From positions 1-9,390 of the forward strand of contig CAJUEY010000065.1 of assembly GCA_910585825.1 (NCBI GenBank): DNA of 9,390 nucleotides, given 5' to 3'. Every line of letters starts with the position of its first letter. Positions within the stretch are counted from its first letter, which is position 1. Below the pieces are notes generated by a model. It made no database searches, was not told where the DNA came from, and was given only the letters and a program-made list of their open reading frames with translations. A program made the translations under genes and the position numbers. The DNA is from an uncultured Lachnospiraceae bacterium. Lineage in GTDB: Bacteria > Bacillota > Clostridia > Lachnospirales > Lachnospiraceae. Below, in pieces: positions 1 to 6,760 of the stretch.

Positions 1-13
1 CATTACTATTTGT

Positions 14-33
14 GCCGCCAACTGAAAGGCGGC
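14..33 (+). promoter_or_regulatory. GC-rich hairpin in the leader of the PBP gene
   Basis: GCCGCC (14-19) and GGCGGC (28-33) form a perfect 6-bp stem with an 8-nt loop. It ends about 6 nt before the GGAG (39-42) that serves the ATG at 49. No T tract follows, so it is not an intrinsic terminator for an upstream gene. It could limit access to the ribosome binding site or be the end of an element lying mostly outside the window. The base pairing is seen directly; a role is inference. Confidence 0.35.
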
Positions 34-48
34 GGAATGGAGATTTAT

Positions 49-2175
49 ATGAATAGAAAATACAGACACAGGGGGAAAAAGAGAAAGATTCTGTTCATCA
101 CAGTTTTTGTCACAGGAATAGCTGCAATGCTCGCAGTTATATTTGGAATGAAATTTTTACATAAAGAAATTTTTTCTAAAGAAAATAAAAGGAAGACCCC
201 AGAGGAAATATTGGAGTCCTATATGGCCCATATCCCGAAAGAGGAATATAAAGAAATGTATAAAATGCTGGACATACAGGCGTCGGGCGATATAACAGAA
301 GAAGATTTTATAAAACGAAACACGGCTATTTATGAGGGAATTGAAGTACAGAATATGACAGTAGAAGTTCTGGGGTATGAGGAAGAAAATAATTCCGTGA
401 AATACCAGACTTCTTTTGATACAATTGCAGGAAATATTTCGTTTGAGAATGAGGCAGTTTTCAAAAAAGAGGAAGAAGGGTATAAGCTGGTGTGGCAGGA
501 TTCGTTGATTTTTCCAGGGTTGAATGCATCTGATAAAGTCCGGGTTTCGACAACGCAGGCAGAACGAGGAGAAATTCTGGACAGAAATGAACGGGTTCTT
601 GCCGGAAAAGGCGTGGCGTCTTCGGTGGGAATTGTACCCGGAAAATTGGAAGATGAGGAGGGCGCCTTTCAGAAAATGGCGGAGTTATTGGAAATCAAAT
701 CCGAAGATATTGAGAAGAAGTTGTCCGCAGCATGGGTAAAAGAAGATTCTTTTGTACCGATTAAGACAATTCCCAGGGCGCCAGAGATAGAACTGATGTC
801 GCCTGTGCCGGAAGAAGAAGCAGTAAAAGAGGAGAAAAGACAGGAACAGTTGTTGGAAATTCCCGGAGTCATGATTGTAGATACAGAGGTGAGAGAATAT
901 CCCTTGGGAGAGGCAGCGTCACACCTGATAGGATATGTGCAGAGCGTTACAGCAGAAGATTTGGAAGAACATGCCGGAGAAGGGTATACTTCCACCAGTG
1001 TCATCGGAAGAAGCGGGATGGAGGGATTATTTGAAAAAGAACTGAAAGGACAGAATGGACACAGAATTTACATTGTAAACTGGGAAGGCAGAGAAAAAGA
1101 AGAACTGGCATGCACGCTTGTACAGCATGGGAAAGATGTGCGGTTGACAATAGATGCAGATATGCAGATTTCGTTATATGAGCAGTTCAAGGAGGATAAA
1201 AGCTGTTCTGCAGCGATTCAACCATACACAGGAGAAGTGCTGGCTTTGGTCAGCACGCCTTCCTATGACAACAATGATTTTATCCTGGGAATGTCCGAGG
1301 AGAAGTGGACTTCATTAAATGAGGATGAAAAGAAACCTTTATACAATCGGTTTCGGCAGACCTGGTGCCCTGGATCTACGTTCAAACCTGTCATAGCGGC
1401 AATCGGACTTGAATCAGGAGCAGTGGATCCGGCAGAGGATTATGGAAAGGAAGGATTGAGCTGGCAGAAGGATGCATCCTGGGGTTCGTACTATGTTACA
1501 ACGCTGCATGCATATGAACCGGTGATTTTGGAAAATGCACTGATTTATTCCGACAACATTTATTTTGCAAAAGCAGCATTAAAAATCGGCGCGCAAGAAT
1601 TGAAAAATGCTCTGGAACGGGTTGGATTTCAGGAAGAGCTGCCTTTTGAAATAAAAATGGCCAAATCACAGTATTCTAATACGGAAAACATTGAAACAGA
1701 AATACAATTGGCTGACAGCGGCTACGGGCAGGGACAGATTTTGGTGAATCCTCTGCATATGGCATGTATCTATTCCGCTTTTTGTAATGAAGGAAATATA
1801 ATACAGCCGTATTTGCTTTATCAAAAGGAGGCGGCTGCCCGGTATTGGATTTTGGAAGCTTTTTCCAATGAAACGGCAGACCGTGTGCTGGAGGGAATGA
1901 AAAAAGTGATCAATAATCCTAACGGAACCGGATATGGAATACATCGGGACGATATTGTTCTGGCGGGAAAAACAGGAACGGCAGAAATAAAAGCCTCTAA
2001 GGAGGATACTGCCGGTACGGAACTGGGCTGGTTTGCTGTTTGCACACCGGAAAAAACAGTGGAGCGTCCGGTGCTTATCATTAATATGGTAGAAGATGTA
2101 AAAGGAAGAGGAGGCAGCGGTTATGTTGTGGAAAAGGATAAAGTGGTTTTGGAAGAGTGGTTTCTTCGCAATTAG
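49..2175 (+). CDS. Class B penicillin-binding protein (D,D-transpeptidase) with NTF2-like N-terminal domain
   Basis: This is a membrane-anchored peptidoglycan transpeptidase of 708 residues that cross-links stem peptides outside the cell and is a beta-lactam target. I chose the ATG at 49 because GGAG lies 6 nt upstream; an in-frame TTG at 10 and ATG at 37 have no good ribosome binding site. A basic N-terminus precedes one membrane helix (about residues 14-36). Next come an NTF2-like (MecA_N-type) domain (about 50-150), a PBP dimerisation domain opening with RGEILDRN (173-180), and the transpeptidase domain (about 375-705). All three active-site motifs are intact: STFK with Ser443 and Lys446, SDN at 501-503, and KTG at 641-643. 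The order resembles B. subtilis PBP3 and staphylococcal PBP2a, some of which bind beta-lactams weakly; whether this one does cannot be read from the sequence. Its 3' end overlaps the next gene. Confidence 0.93.
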   Translation: MNRKYRHRGKKRKILFITVFVTGIAAMLAVIFGMKFLHKEIFSKENKRKTPEEILESYMAHIPKEEYKEMYKMLDIQASGDITEEDFIKRNTAIYEGIEVQNMTVEVLGYEEENNSVKYQTSFDTIAGNISFENEAVFKKEEEGYKLVWQDSLIFPGLNASDKVRVSTTQAERGEILDRNERVLAGKGVASSVGIVPGKLEDEEGAFQKMAELLEIKSEDIEKKLSAAWVKEDSFVPIKTIPRAPEIELMSPVPEEEAVKEEKRQEQLLEIPGVMIVDTEVREYPLGEAASHLIGYVQSVTAEDLEEHAGEGYTSTSVIGRSGMEGLFEKELKGQNGHRIYIVNWEGREKEELACTLVQHGKDVRLTIDADMQISLYEQFKEDKSCSAAIQPYTGEVLALVSTPSYDNNDFILGMSEEKWTSLNEDEKKPLYNRFRQTWCPGSTFKPVIAAIGLESGAVDPAEDYGKEGLSWQKDASWGSYYVTTLHAYEPVILENALIYSDNIYFAKAALKIGAQELKNALERVGFQEELPFEIKMAKSQYSNTENIETEIQLADSGYGQGQILVNPLHMACIYSAFCNEGNIIQPYLLYQKEAAARYWILEAFSNETADRVLEGMKKVINNPNGTGYGIHRDDIVLAGKTGTAEIKASKEDTAGTELGWFAVCTPEKTVERPVLIINMVEDVKGRGGSGYVVEKDKVVLEEWFLRN
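2107..2114 (+). promoter_or_regulatory. Ribosome binding site inside the PBP gene that sets the lipoprotein start
   Basis: AGAGGAGG at 2107-2114 lies 8 nt before the ATG at 2123 while still inside the PBP coding sequence. A near-perfect anti-16S match at ideal spacing supports starting the lipoprotein within the upstream gene, and the lipoprotein signal peptide is complete only from this start. Confidence 0.8.
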
Positions 2176-3358
2176 TACACTGGTTTGCGTTTCAGGCTGT
2201 AATCAGATGGAAAAGGCAGAAAGCGCAGCGCCTGAACCTGCAAGCGAGTTGCAGATGATGCAGAAGGATGGCAATGAAGAATCAGAGGATATCATCAATA
2301 TTTGTTTACCTATTTATGATAATGCACCGGGAGGAGAATTGGAAATAGATTTGGAAACTATTCGCCGCATTGTAAATGAGCTTGGGAAAAACGGATATGT
2401 GGCAGTTGACAGCAAAAACCAGATAAATATGACGAATGCCAAGTTGGCAGTCCGGTTTTGTGAAATGACAGAAGATAAGGAAGATGCAGAACTAACAGTG
2501 ATTGAATTTGGGTATCAGTGGGGATTTGCAAAATATGATTTGCAGGCAAATGAAGGAAAGATAGATGTGGTCAGAAGTTATTACAAATATGAGAATGGAA
2601 AGATACAGAGAAAAGACATCGCAAGCTATCAGGCAGAGCATTGGAATTATACAAAAGACGGTTATTTGATGTTTTCCGGAATATGGTTTTCTGAACAACA
2701 ATACGTTCTTACACTCAGTGATGCAGAAGAATATACAGCATGGCGGATAAACCCTCTGGATGAAACCTGCAGAGAATTGAATCGAAAATATCTCCTGCCA
2801 ATCGGTTATGAAAGAAATAATATGTTTCTGACAGACTGGAGCGAAGAGGATTTCGGAGCATTGAATTTTTATGATATGTATGATATTTTTTATCCGCAGA
2901 TTACAGGAGAACAGGTGCCGTATTCCGCAGATGAAAATCTGGGAGTCGGCGCCGTTTATCATATACCCAGGGAAGAATTTGAATCAATTATTATGACATA
3001 TTTTAATATAGACAGAAAAACACTGCAGTCCAAAACAATTTATGAACCGGAGGATTGCACCTATGAATACAAGCCAAGAGGATTTTATGAAGTGGAGTAT
3101 CCGGAATATCCATATCCGGAAGTGGTTGGATTTACTGAAAACGAGGATGGAACTATCACGCTTACCGTTCATGTAGTGTTTCCTTATAAAGGAGATTCCA
3201 GCGTATATACTCACGAGGTAGTCGTTCGGTTATTAGAGGAGGAAGGGATACAATATGTATCCAATCGGATTATTCCCTCAGAGGATAATGGTGAGGAGAC
3301 ATGGCATATGCCTCGTTTGACGCAGGAAGCATGGGAAGAAATCTATGGAGATACATAA
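2123..3358 (+). CDS. Predicted lipoprotein of unknown function
   Basis: The product is a 411-residue precursor predicted to be lipid-anchored on the outer face of the membrane. Its N-terminus has positive charges (KRIK, residues 4-7), a hydrophobic stretch, and a lipobox V-S-G-C with the lipidated cysteine at residue 26. A Glu/Ala/Ser-rich linker follows (about 28-55), then an acidic, tyrosine-rich soluble region without repeats or a catalytic motif I can name. The first 17 codons overlap the end of the PBP gene in another frame, so the two genes are translationally coupled and likely one operon. The context suggests a role at the cell envelope, perhaps with the PBP, but that is inference only. 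It faintly recalls uncharacterised Lachnospiraceae lipoproteins such as the DUF6070 group, which I cannot confirm. I do not assign a function. Confidence 0.85.
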   Translation: MLWKRIKWFWKSGFFAISTLVCVSGCNQMEKAESAAPEPASELQMMQKDGNEESEDIINICLPIYDNAPGGELEIDLETIRRIVNELGKNGYVAVDSKNQINMTNAKLAVRFCEMTEDKEDAELTVIEFGYQWGFAKYDLQANEGKIDVVRSYYKYENGKIQRKDIASYQAEHWNYTKDGYLMFSGIWFSEQQYVLTLSDAEEYTAWRINPLDETCRELNRKYLLPIGYERNNMFLTDWSEEDFGALNFYDMYDIFYPQITGEQVPYSADENLGVGAVYHIPREEFESIIMTYFNIDRKTLQSKTIYEPEDCTYEYKPRGFYEVEYPEYPYPEVVGFTENEDGTITLTVHVVFPYKGDSSVYTHEVVVRLLEEEGIQYVSNRIIPSEDNGEETWHMPRLTQEAWEEIYGDT

Positions 3359-3364
3359 TCTCCA
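3346..3364 (+). repeat. Hairpin spanning the lipoprotein stop codon
   Basis: TGGAGAT (3346-3352) and ATCTCCA (3358-3364) form a perfect 7-bp stem with a 5-nt loop; the stop codon lies partly in the loop. A run of A rather than T follows, so it does not fit an intrinsic terminator on the + strand. It might mark or stabilise the mRNA 3' end; that is speculation. Confidence 0.35.
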
Positions 3365-3565
3365 AAATAGGCAGAAAGATCTGCATAGGCAATTGTTTTG
3401 GATGCGGTGTTCCATGGATAGCGGCTGATATTGGCTGCGTGGATAGACAATACAGGAGAGATTTCTAAGAGAAGTGCAGCAGTCGGTATAAAAGCAGTTA
3501 TTTCATTCCGCATCCGAAAGATATTTACAGGCTGTATACAAGAGAATGGAAAGATGTTAATATGA
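3365..3565 (+). pseudogene. Possible decayed gene remnant
   Basis: This stretch has no intact gene but keeps protein-like pieces in different frames. One frame reads YWLRG at 3429-3443 and then stops. The frame shifted by one base is open from 3422 to 3562 and includes IDNTGEISKRSAAVGIKAVI (from 3443). Joined across a one-base shift, the pieces resemble the pattern YWLRs...G.i...a...GvrPai.f seen at the C-terminal end of DUF6273-type domains. No start codon with a ribosome binding site belongs to it. The resemblance is from memory and weak, and the fragment could also be ordinary intergenic DNA. Confidence 0.27.
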
Positions 3566-3581
3566 AATAAAAAATTTGCAG

Positions 3582-3609
3582 TTGACAGCTGCTGGGAAAT
3601 GATTGTACT
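3582..3609 (+). promoter_or_regulatory. Possible SigA-type promoter for the VOC gene
   Basis: TTGACA (3582-3587), a perfect -35, is followed after 16 bases by TGTACT (3604-3609), which matches four of six positions of the -10 consensus. Transcription would begin near 3616, giving a leader of about 30 nt before the ATG at 3646. The -10 is only fair. Confidence 0.4.
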
Positions 3610-3645
3610 GGCGGCAAAATGAAAAGAAGAGCGGAGAGGAGCAGA

Positions 3646-4011
3646 ATGAAGTTAAGAAATGTCTTAATTGTAGTAAAAGATATTCAAAAGTCAGTGGATT
3701 TTTATAAAGAATTATTTGGTCTGGACGTTATATGTGATAATGACGGAAATGTGATAATGACAGAAGGACTTGTCCTGCAGGAGCAAACAATCTGGGAGAA
3801 ATTTTTGAAAAAAGAAGTGATTCCATACAACAATGCCAGTGAGCTGTATTTTGAAGAAAGCAATATAGAAGCTTTTGCAGAAAAGCTGGAAAATTATCAT
3901 GAGCCGATTCAATATGTAAACCCTCTGATGCTCCATTCCTGGGGACAAAAAGTCATTCGATTCTATGATCCGGATGGAAATCTGATCGAAGTGGGCACGC
4001 CGATGAACTGA
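3646..4011 (+). CDS. VOC (glyoxalase/bleomycin-resistance fold) family protein
   Basis: This is a 121-residue protein of the vicinal oxygen chelate superfamily, a fold used by metal-dependent lyases, isomerases, dioxygenases and drug-binding proteins. I chose the ATG at 3646 because AGGAG (3637-3641) precedes it closely and the domain begins there; an in-frame ATG at 3619 only adds a charged tail without a good ribosome binding site. Two beta-alpha-beta modules are visible: one opens with NVLIVVKDIQKSVDFYKELFG (residues 5-25), the other ends in FYDPDGNLIEVG (106-117). His97 (in HSWGQ) and Glu115 stand where family members often have metal or substrate ligands, but the usual N-terminal His/Gln is not evident. 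The substrate cannot be predicted. It has its own possible promoter and is followed by a 118-base gap before the recombinase. Confidence 0.85.
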   Translation: MKLRNVLIVVKDIQKSVDFYKELFGLDVICDNDGNVIMTEGLVLQEQTIWEKFLKKEVIPYNNASELYFEESNIEAFAEKLENYHEPIQYVNPLMLHSWGQKVIRFYDPDGNLIEVGTPMN

Positions 4012-4066
4012 CTTGTTTTAAGATAATATAAAATTCCCATATGCAAACAAAGGATTTCTGATAAAC

Positions 4067-4103
4067 TGATATAACAAGACGAAGGTATTTAAATGTTATA
4101 TCA
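4067..4103 (+). repeat. Perfect 10-bp inverted repeat upstream of the recombinase gene
   Basis: TGATATAACA (4067-4076) and TGTTATATCA (4094-4103) are exact reverse complements separated by 17 bases. They end 26 nt before the recombinase ATG. I see no second copy in this window. It could be an operator, a recombination core or accessory site for the adjacent Xer-like protein, or an AT-rich mRNA hairpin. The 17-base spacer is longer than the 6-8 bases between the arms of a standard dif site, so a plain dif site is unlikely. Confidence 0.6.
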
Positions 4104-4129
4104 ACTACAAAAGAAAAGGAGCTCTTATT

Positions 4130-5053
4130 ATGGGAGATTTACAAACACATGTGAAACATTATCTGGAGTATTGCAAGTATCAGAAACGATTGGATAAGAA
4201 AACATTAAAAGCCTATCAAATTGATTTGGCACAGTTTCAAACAAAAATTAAAAAAGAAGATATTCCGGAAATAACGCCTGAGGTATTGGAAAGATTTATT
4301 GCACAGCTGCATCAAGAGTATAAACCGAAAACTGCAAAAAGAAAGATTGCATCAATAAAAGCATTTTTTCGCTATCTGGAGTACAGAGAATTGATGGAAA
4401 GAAATCCCTTTGCCAAAATACAGGTAAAATTCCGGGAACCTGTGATTCTGCCCAAGACAATTCCGCTTTATACGGTGGAAAGCCTTTTGTCCGTTATTTA
4501 TGAACAGTGCCGTGCAGCAAAGACAGATTACCAGAAAATGAATGCGTTGAAGGATGCTGCCGTGATTGAGCTGTTGTTTGCCACAGGAATGCGGATTTCC
4601 GAGCTTTGTTCTCTAAAAATAAATGATATCAATTTGCAGGATAAAAATATTCTGATCTATGGGAAGGGAGGAAAAGAAAGAAAAATTCAAATTGGAAATA
4701 ACGATGTAGTCAGTATTTTGGAAAAATATAAAGCTGCATTTGGGGTAAAGATGCAAAACTGCGGATGCTTTTTTGTAAATCAAAATGGCAGTCCGCTGTC
4801 GGATCAGTCCATTCGCAGGATGATTAATAAGTACACATCTCTTGCTTCTATAGAAATGCACATCACGCCTCATATGTTCCGGCATACATTTGCCACAAGT
4901 CTTTTGGAGGCAGATGTGGATATTCGCTATATTCAGGAAATGCTGGGGCATAGTTCTATTAATATTACTGAAATTTATACGCACGTGGCTTTGTCCAAAC
5001 AAAGGGATATTTTGACCACAAAGCATCCCAGAAAAGACTTCCATCTATCATAA
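4130..5053 (+). CDS. XerC/XerD-like tyrosine recombinase
   Basis: This 307-residue site-specific recombinase cuts and rejoins DNA through a 3'-phosphotyrosine. An N-terminal SAM-like core-binding domain (about residues 5-90) is followed by the catalytic domain (about 110-290). The full catalytic set is present: Arg155 (ATGMRISEL), Lys179 (GKGGKER), His248 and Arg251 (HMFRH), His274 (LGHSS) and Tyr283 (IYTHV). AAAAGGAG sits 8 nt before the ATG. Length matches Xer proteins, but the segment near residues 120-140 is longer than in E. coli XerD, and the gene stands alone. It could be the chromosome-dimer resolvase or, more likely given the accessory neighbours, a lone recombinase family common in Clostridia acting on a local site. 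No attachment sites or integrated element could be outlined. The nearby inverted repeat may be its target or operator. Confidence 0.93.
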   Translation: MGDLQTHVKHYLEYCKYQKRLDKKTLKAYQIDLAQFQTKIKKEDIPEITPEVLERFIAQLHQEYKPKTAKRKIASIKAFFRYLEYRELMERNPFAKIQVKFREPVILPKTIPLYTVESLLSVIYEQCRAAKTDYQKMNALKDAAVIELLFATGMRISELCSLKINDINLQDKNILIYGKGGKERKIQIGNNDVVSILEKYKAAFGVKMQNCGCFFVNQNGSPLSDQSIRRMINKYTSLASIEMHITPHMFRHTFATSLLEADVDIRYIQEMLGHSSINITEIYTHVALSKQRDILTTKHPRKDFHLS

Positions 5054-5219
5054 AAGAGGCTGATTGATACATTCCATTCCACAGAAGGAGCCTCCATAGA
5101 GAAATGCTGTTTTATCACAGGCATGGCGTGCAAAGCCCATTTCAGAAAGTAAATTTCCAACTGTCTCATTGCATATATTTTGTCTGTGGGGTATGCTTTC
5201 ATGCAGGAGGTGTTTATTT
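5054..5219. other. Intergenic patch with open frames on both strands
   Basis: No gene is supported here, but the DNA is not featureless. GAGGCT (5056-5061) pairs with AGCCTC (5089-5094) across 27 bases. Two minus-strand frames stay open through the whole patch, and the plus frame leading into the next gene is open from 5100. The minus-strand frame covering about 5050-5170 reads protein-like (for example GFARHACDKTAFLYGG) but lacks a good start and ribosome binding site and ends against the recombinase gene. It may be the tail of a decayed gene or a dispersed repeat. The only clear functional element is AGGAGG (5205-5210) for the next gene. Confidence 0.35.
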
Positions 5220-5696
5220 ATGGCAGATGAAAATAAAAAGAATTTCAATGAGATGCTGAACAATAGCAAGGATATGCCCAAGTTTCAGATTATTACGGAT
5301 GAAAAAAGTATAAAGAAGTATGGTGGAGATAGAATGTACTTTGCGCCGCCGATTGATTATGACAAAGTGATGCGGCTCGCGCCGTTTGGAAAGCTGCTCA
5401 CTGTAGGTACAATAAGGAAATATTTTGCAGAACAAAACGGAGCGGATTTTACAGAGCCAATTACAGCGGGAATATTTATTTCAATTGCTGCATGGGCAAG
5501 TTTTCAGAGAGCGGATGATAAAACACCATATTGGAGGACGCTGAAGGCAAATGGCGAATTAAATGAAAAATATCCGGGAGGTATAGAAGCACAGAAGGAA
5601 ATGCTGGAAAAAGAAGGACATACAATTATCCGGAGAGGCAGGAAGAATATCAGGTATTATGTGAAGGATTATGAAAACGCACTGTTTTCATTATAA
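5220..5696 (+). CDS. MGMT-fold, alkyltransferase-like DNA-binding protein without catalytic Cys
   Basis: The 158-residue product carries the DNA-binding fold of O6-alkylguanine-DNA alkyltransferase. AGGAGG (5205-5210) lies 9 nt before the ATG at 5220; an upstream in-frame TTG at 5169 has no ribosome binding site. Residues about 45-70 (MRLAPFGKLLTVGTIRKYFA) correspond to the MGMT segment G-K-V-x-x-Y-G-x-I. Residues 103-108 (PYWRTL) take the place of the signature PCHRV, with Tyr104 where the alkyl-accepting cysteine would be. PYWRTLKANGEL and EGHTI keep the usual spacing of the C-terminal half. Without the cysteine it cannot do suicide alkyl transfer. Alkyltransferase-like proteins instead bind alkylated guanine and hand it to nucleotide excision repair, which may be its role. 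Similar cysteine-less MGMT-family proteins occur in Clostridia. It is a single gene with no repair partner nearby. Confidence 0.8.
   Translation: MADENKKNFNEMLNNSKDMPKFQIITDEKSIKKYGGDRMYFAPPIDYDKVMRLAPFGKLLTVGTIRKYFAEQNGADFTEPITAGIFISIAAWASFQRADDKTPYWRTLKANGELNEKYPGGIEAQKEMLEKEGHTIIRRGRKNIRYYVKDYENALFSL
5671..5691 (+). repeat. Hairpin at the 3' end of the MGMT-like gene
   Basis: ATGAAAAC (5671-5678) and GTTTTCAT (5684-5691) form a perfect 8-bp stem with a 5-nt loop over the last codons. The stop codon follows at 5694, and no T tract is present, so it is at best a weak terminator or a 3' stabilising structure. Confidence 0.4.
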
Positions 5697-5770
5697 GTGA
5701 TTGGAACATGAGGAAATCTATATGATAATGAAGTTGTTTTAGTATGAAATTATGGGGAAGGTGATAGATA

Positions 5771-6189
5771 ATGAATACGGTAATTAGAAAATGGAAAATT
5801 GAGGATGCTGCAGATTTTACAAAGACAATGCTTTCGGCAGACAGTGCAAAAACCTTTGCTTTTGTTGTCGCAGTTGATGACCTGGTTGTCGGCAGCATTG
5901 GAGTTTTTCGATGTGACAACATTCATTTTAGAACAGCGGAGACAGGTTAATATATAGGTGAGCCATATTGGGAAAAGGAATTGGGACAAGTGCATTAAAG
6001 CAGGCTTGTGATTCTGTATTTGAAAATACAGATATAATACGGATATTTGCAGAATCGTTTGCAAATAACATTGCCTCTTGCCGGATACTGGAAAAGGCAG
6101 GATTTCAATATGAAGGGCTGCTCCGGCAAAATGCTGTCAAAAACGGAGAAATTTTAGATATGAAAATGTATGCAAGGATGAAACAATAA
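5771..6189 (+). pseudogene. Broken GNAT family N-acetyltransferase (RimJ/RimL type)
   Basis: This is a degraded acetyltransferase gene of the GNAT superfamily, which moves acetyl from acetyl-CoA to an amine. It still has an ATG at 5771 with AAGG upstream. The reading begins MNTVIRKWKIEDAADF and jumps straight to TKTMLSADSAKTFAF, apparently lacking about 30 residues present in relatives I recall. A TAA at 5948-5950 then replaces the expected Tyr codon in ETG-(Y)-YIGEPYW. One base is missing near 5969-5972, where the family reads PYWGKGIG. The rest continues intact in the new frame: GKGIGTSALKQ (acetyl-CoA loop), NIASCRILEKAGFQYEG, and an end at MKQ. Three separate lesions make a sequencing error unlikely and activity very unlikely. 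A TTG at 5968 opens the downstream frame but would yield only the C-terminal 73 residues. Confidence 0.85.
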
Positions 6190-6204
6190 TAGGAGGCGGT
6201 AACG

Positions 6205-6606
6205 ATGCATTATGATGATGAAAAAGATTATGTTATGCGGATGATCAAGGAAACAGCCAGGATTTTATTTTCTCTGATGCTGGGGAAACATTATGTACAG
6301 GTTGAATTGCCGGAAGAAAACGGCTATGATGTTTCCGGTGAAAAACTGGGGGAATATGAAATGATGGTGGATGACGGAAAAATAAATGAGGCAGAAAATC
6401 TTCTTTTGGAAAATATAGATTATGCCAATCGGGAAGAAACTGCAGCTGCCGTTCTTTTATATCAGTATATTGCAGAAAAGGGAGATGCATTTCTGCATGA
6501 ACATAATTATTCACTGGAGGAAGTTTATGACGGATTAAAGATGCTGGCAGCTAGAACCGGTTATAAAGAAGTGTGCAATATCTTAAAACCGGAGTATCAG
6601 GCATAG
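6205..6606 (+). CDS. Small DUF6483-like protein of unknown function
   Basis: The product is 133 residues, acidic and predicted mostly helical, with no signal peptide; the stretch at residues 14-30 (ETARILFSLMLGKHYVQ) is amphipathic rather than a clear membrane segment. AGGAGG (6191-6196) starts right after the pseudogene stop and lies 8 nt before the ATG, so it probably shared a transcript with the former acetyltransferase gene. Recognisable stretches are KDYVMRMIKE (7-16), INEAENLLLENIDYA and EEVYDGLKMLA near the C-terminus. I recall this pattern as the DUF6483 family of Lachnospiraceae, whose function is unknown; the family name is from memory. The helical pairs around INEAENLLLENIDYANREE and VLLYQYIAEKGDAFLHEH recall TPR-like packing, which would fit protein binding, but that is a guess. 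Confidence 0.8.
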   Translation: MHYDDEKDYVMRMIKETARILFSLMLGKHYVQVELPEENGYDVSGEKLGEYEMMVDDGKINEAENLLLENIDYANREETAAAVLLYQYIAEKGDAFLHEHNYSLEEVYDGLKMLAARTGYKEVCNILKPEYQA

Positions 6607-6648
6607 GATGAAATGTGACATAAAATCAGAAAAAGATAAAGAAAATGA

Positions 6649-6677
6649 TTGCCAAATGGTTCATTTCATACTAAAAT
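6649..6677 (+). promoter_or_regulatory. SigA-type promoter of gdhA
   Basis: TTGCCA (6649-6654) and TAAAAT (6672-6677) each match five of six consensus bases and are separated by the ideal 17 bases. Transcription would start near 6684, leaving a leader of about 77 nt that contains GGGA-ATA-TCCC, a small inverted repeat, and AAGGAG (6747-6752) 8 nt before the start codon. The promoter overlaps an imperfect inverted repeat (AAATGA...TCATTT) that might be an operator or a weak terminator of the upstream gene. Confidence 0.65.
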
Positions 6678-6760
6678 AAGTTCGGTGCACAAATTACTTT
6701 CCAGGGAATATCCCAAAAGACAGCAGTTATGTGCAAATATGACGAAAAGGAGATTGTAAA

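Noticed and set aside
10..48. TTG at 10 and ATG at 37 as starts of the PBP gene
   Set aside because: Neither has a well-placed ribosome binding site, and the region forms a GC-rich hairpin. The ATG at 49 has GGAG 6 nt upstream and gives a normal basic N-terminus before the membrane helix.
4067..4103. dif site for chromosome dimer resolution
   Set aside because: A dif site has two 11-bp arms around 6-8 bases; here the perfect arms are 17 bases apart and the arm sequence does not match the XerC/XerD consensus I know.
4975..5281. Minus-strand genes between the recombinase and MGMT-like gene
   Set aside because: The frames run into coding sequence of plus-strand genes on both sides, have no convincing ribosome binding site, and match no family I know. 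Kept only as an odd patch.
5968..6189. Stand-alone 73-residue acetyltransferase starting at TTG 5968
   Set aside because: It lacks a ribosome binding site and the N-terminal half of the fold; the matching first half sits just upstream in another frame, so this is one broken gene.
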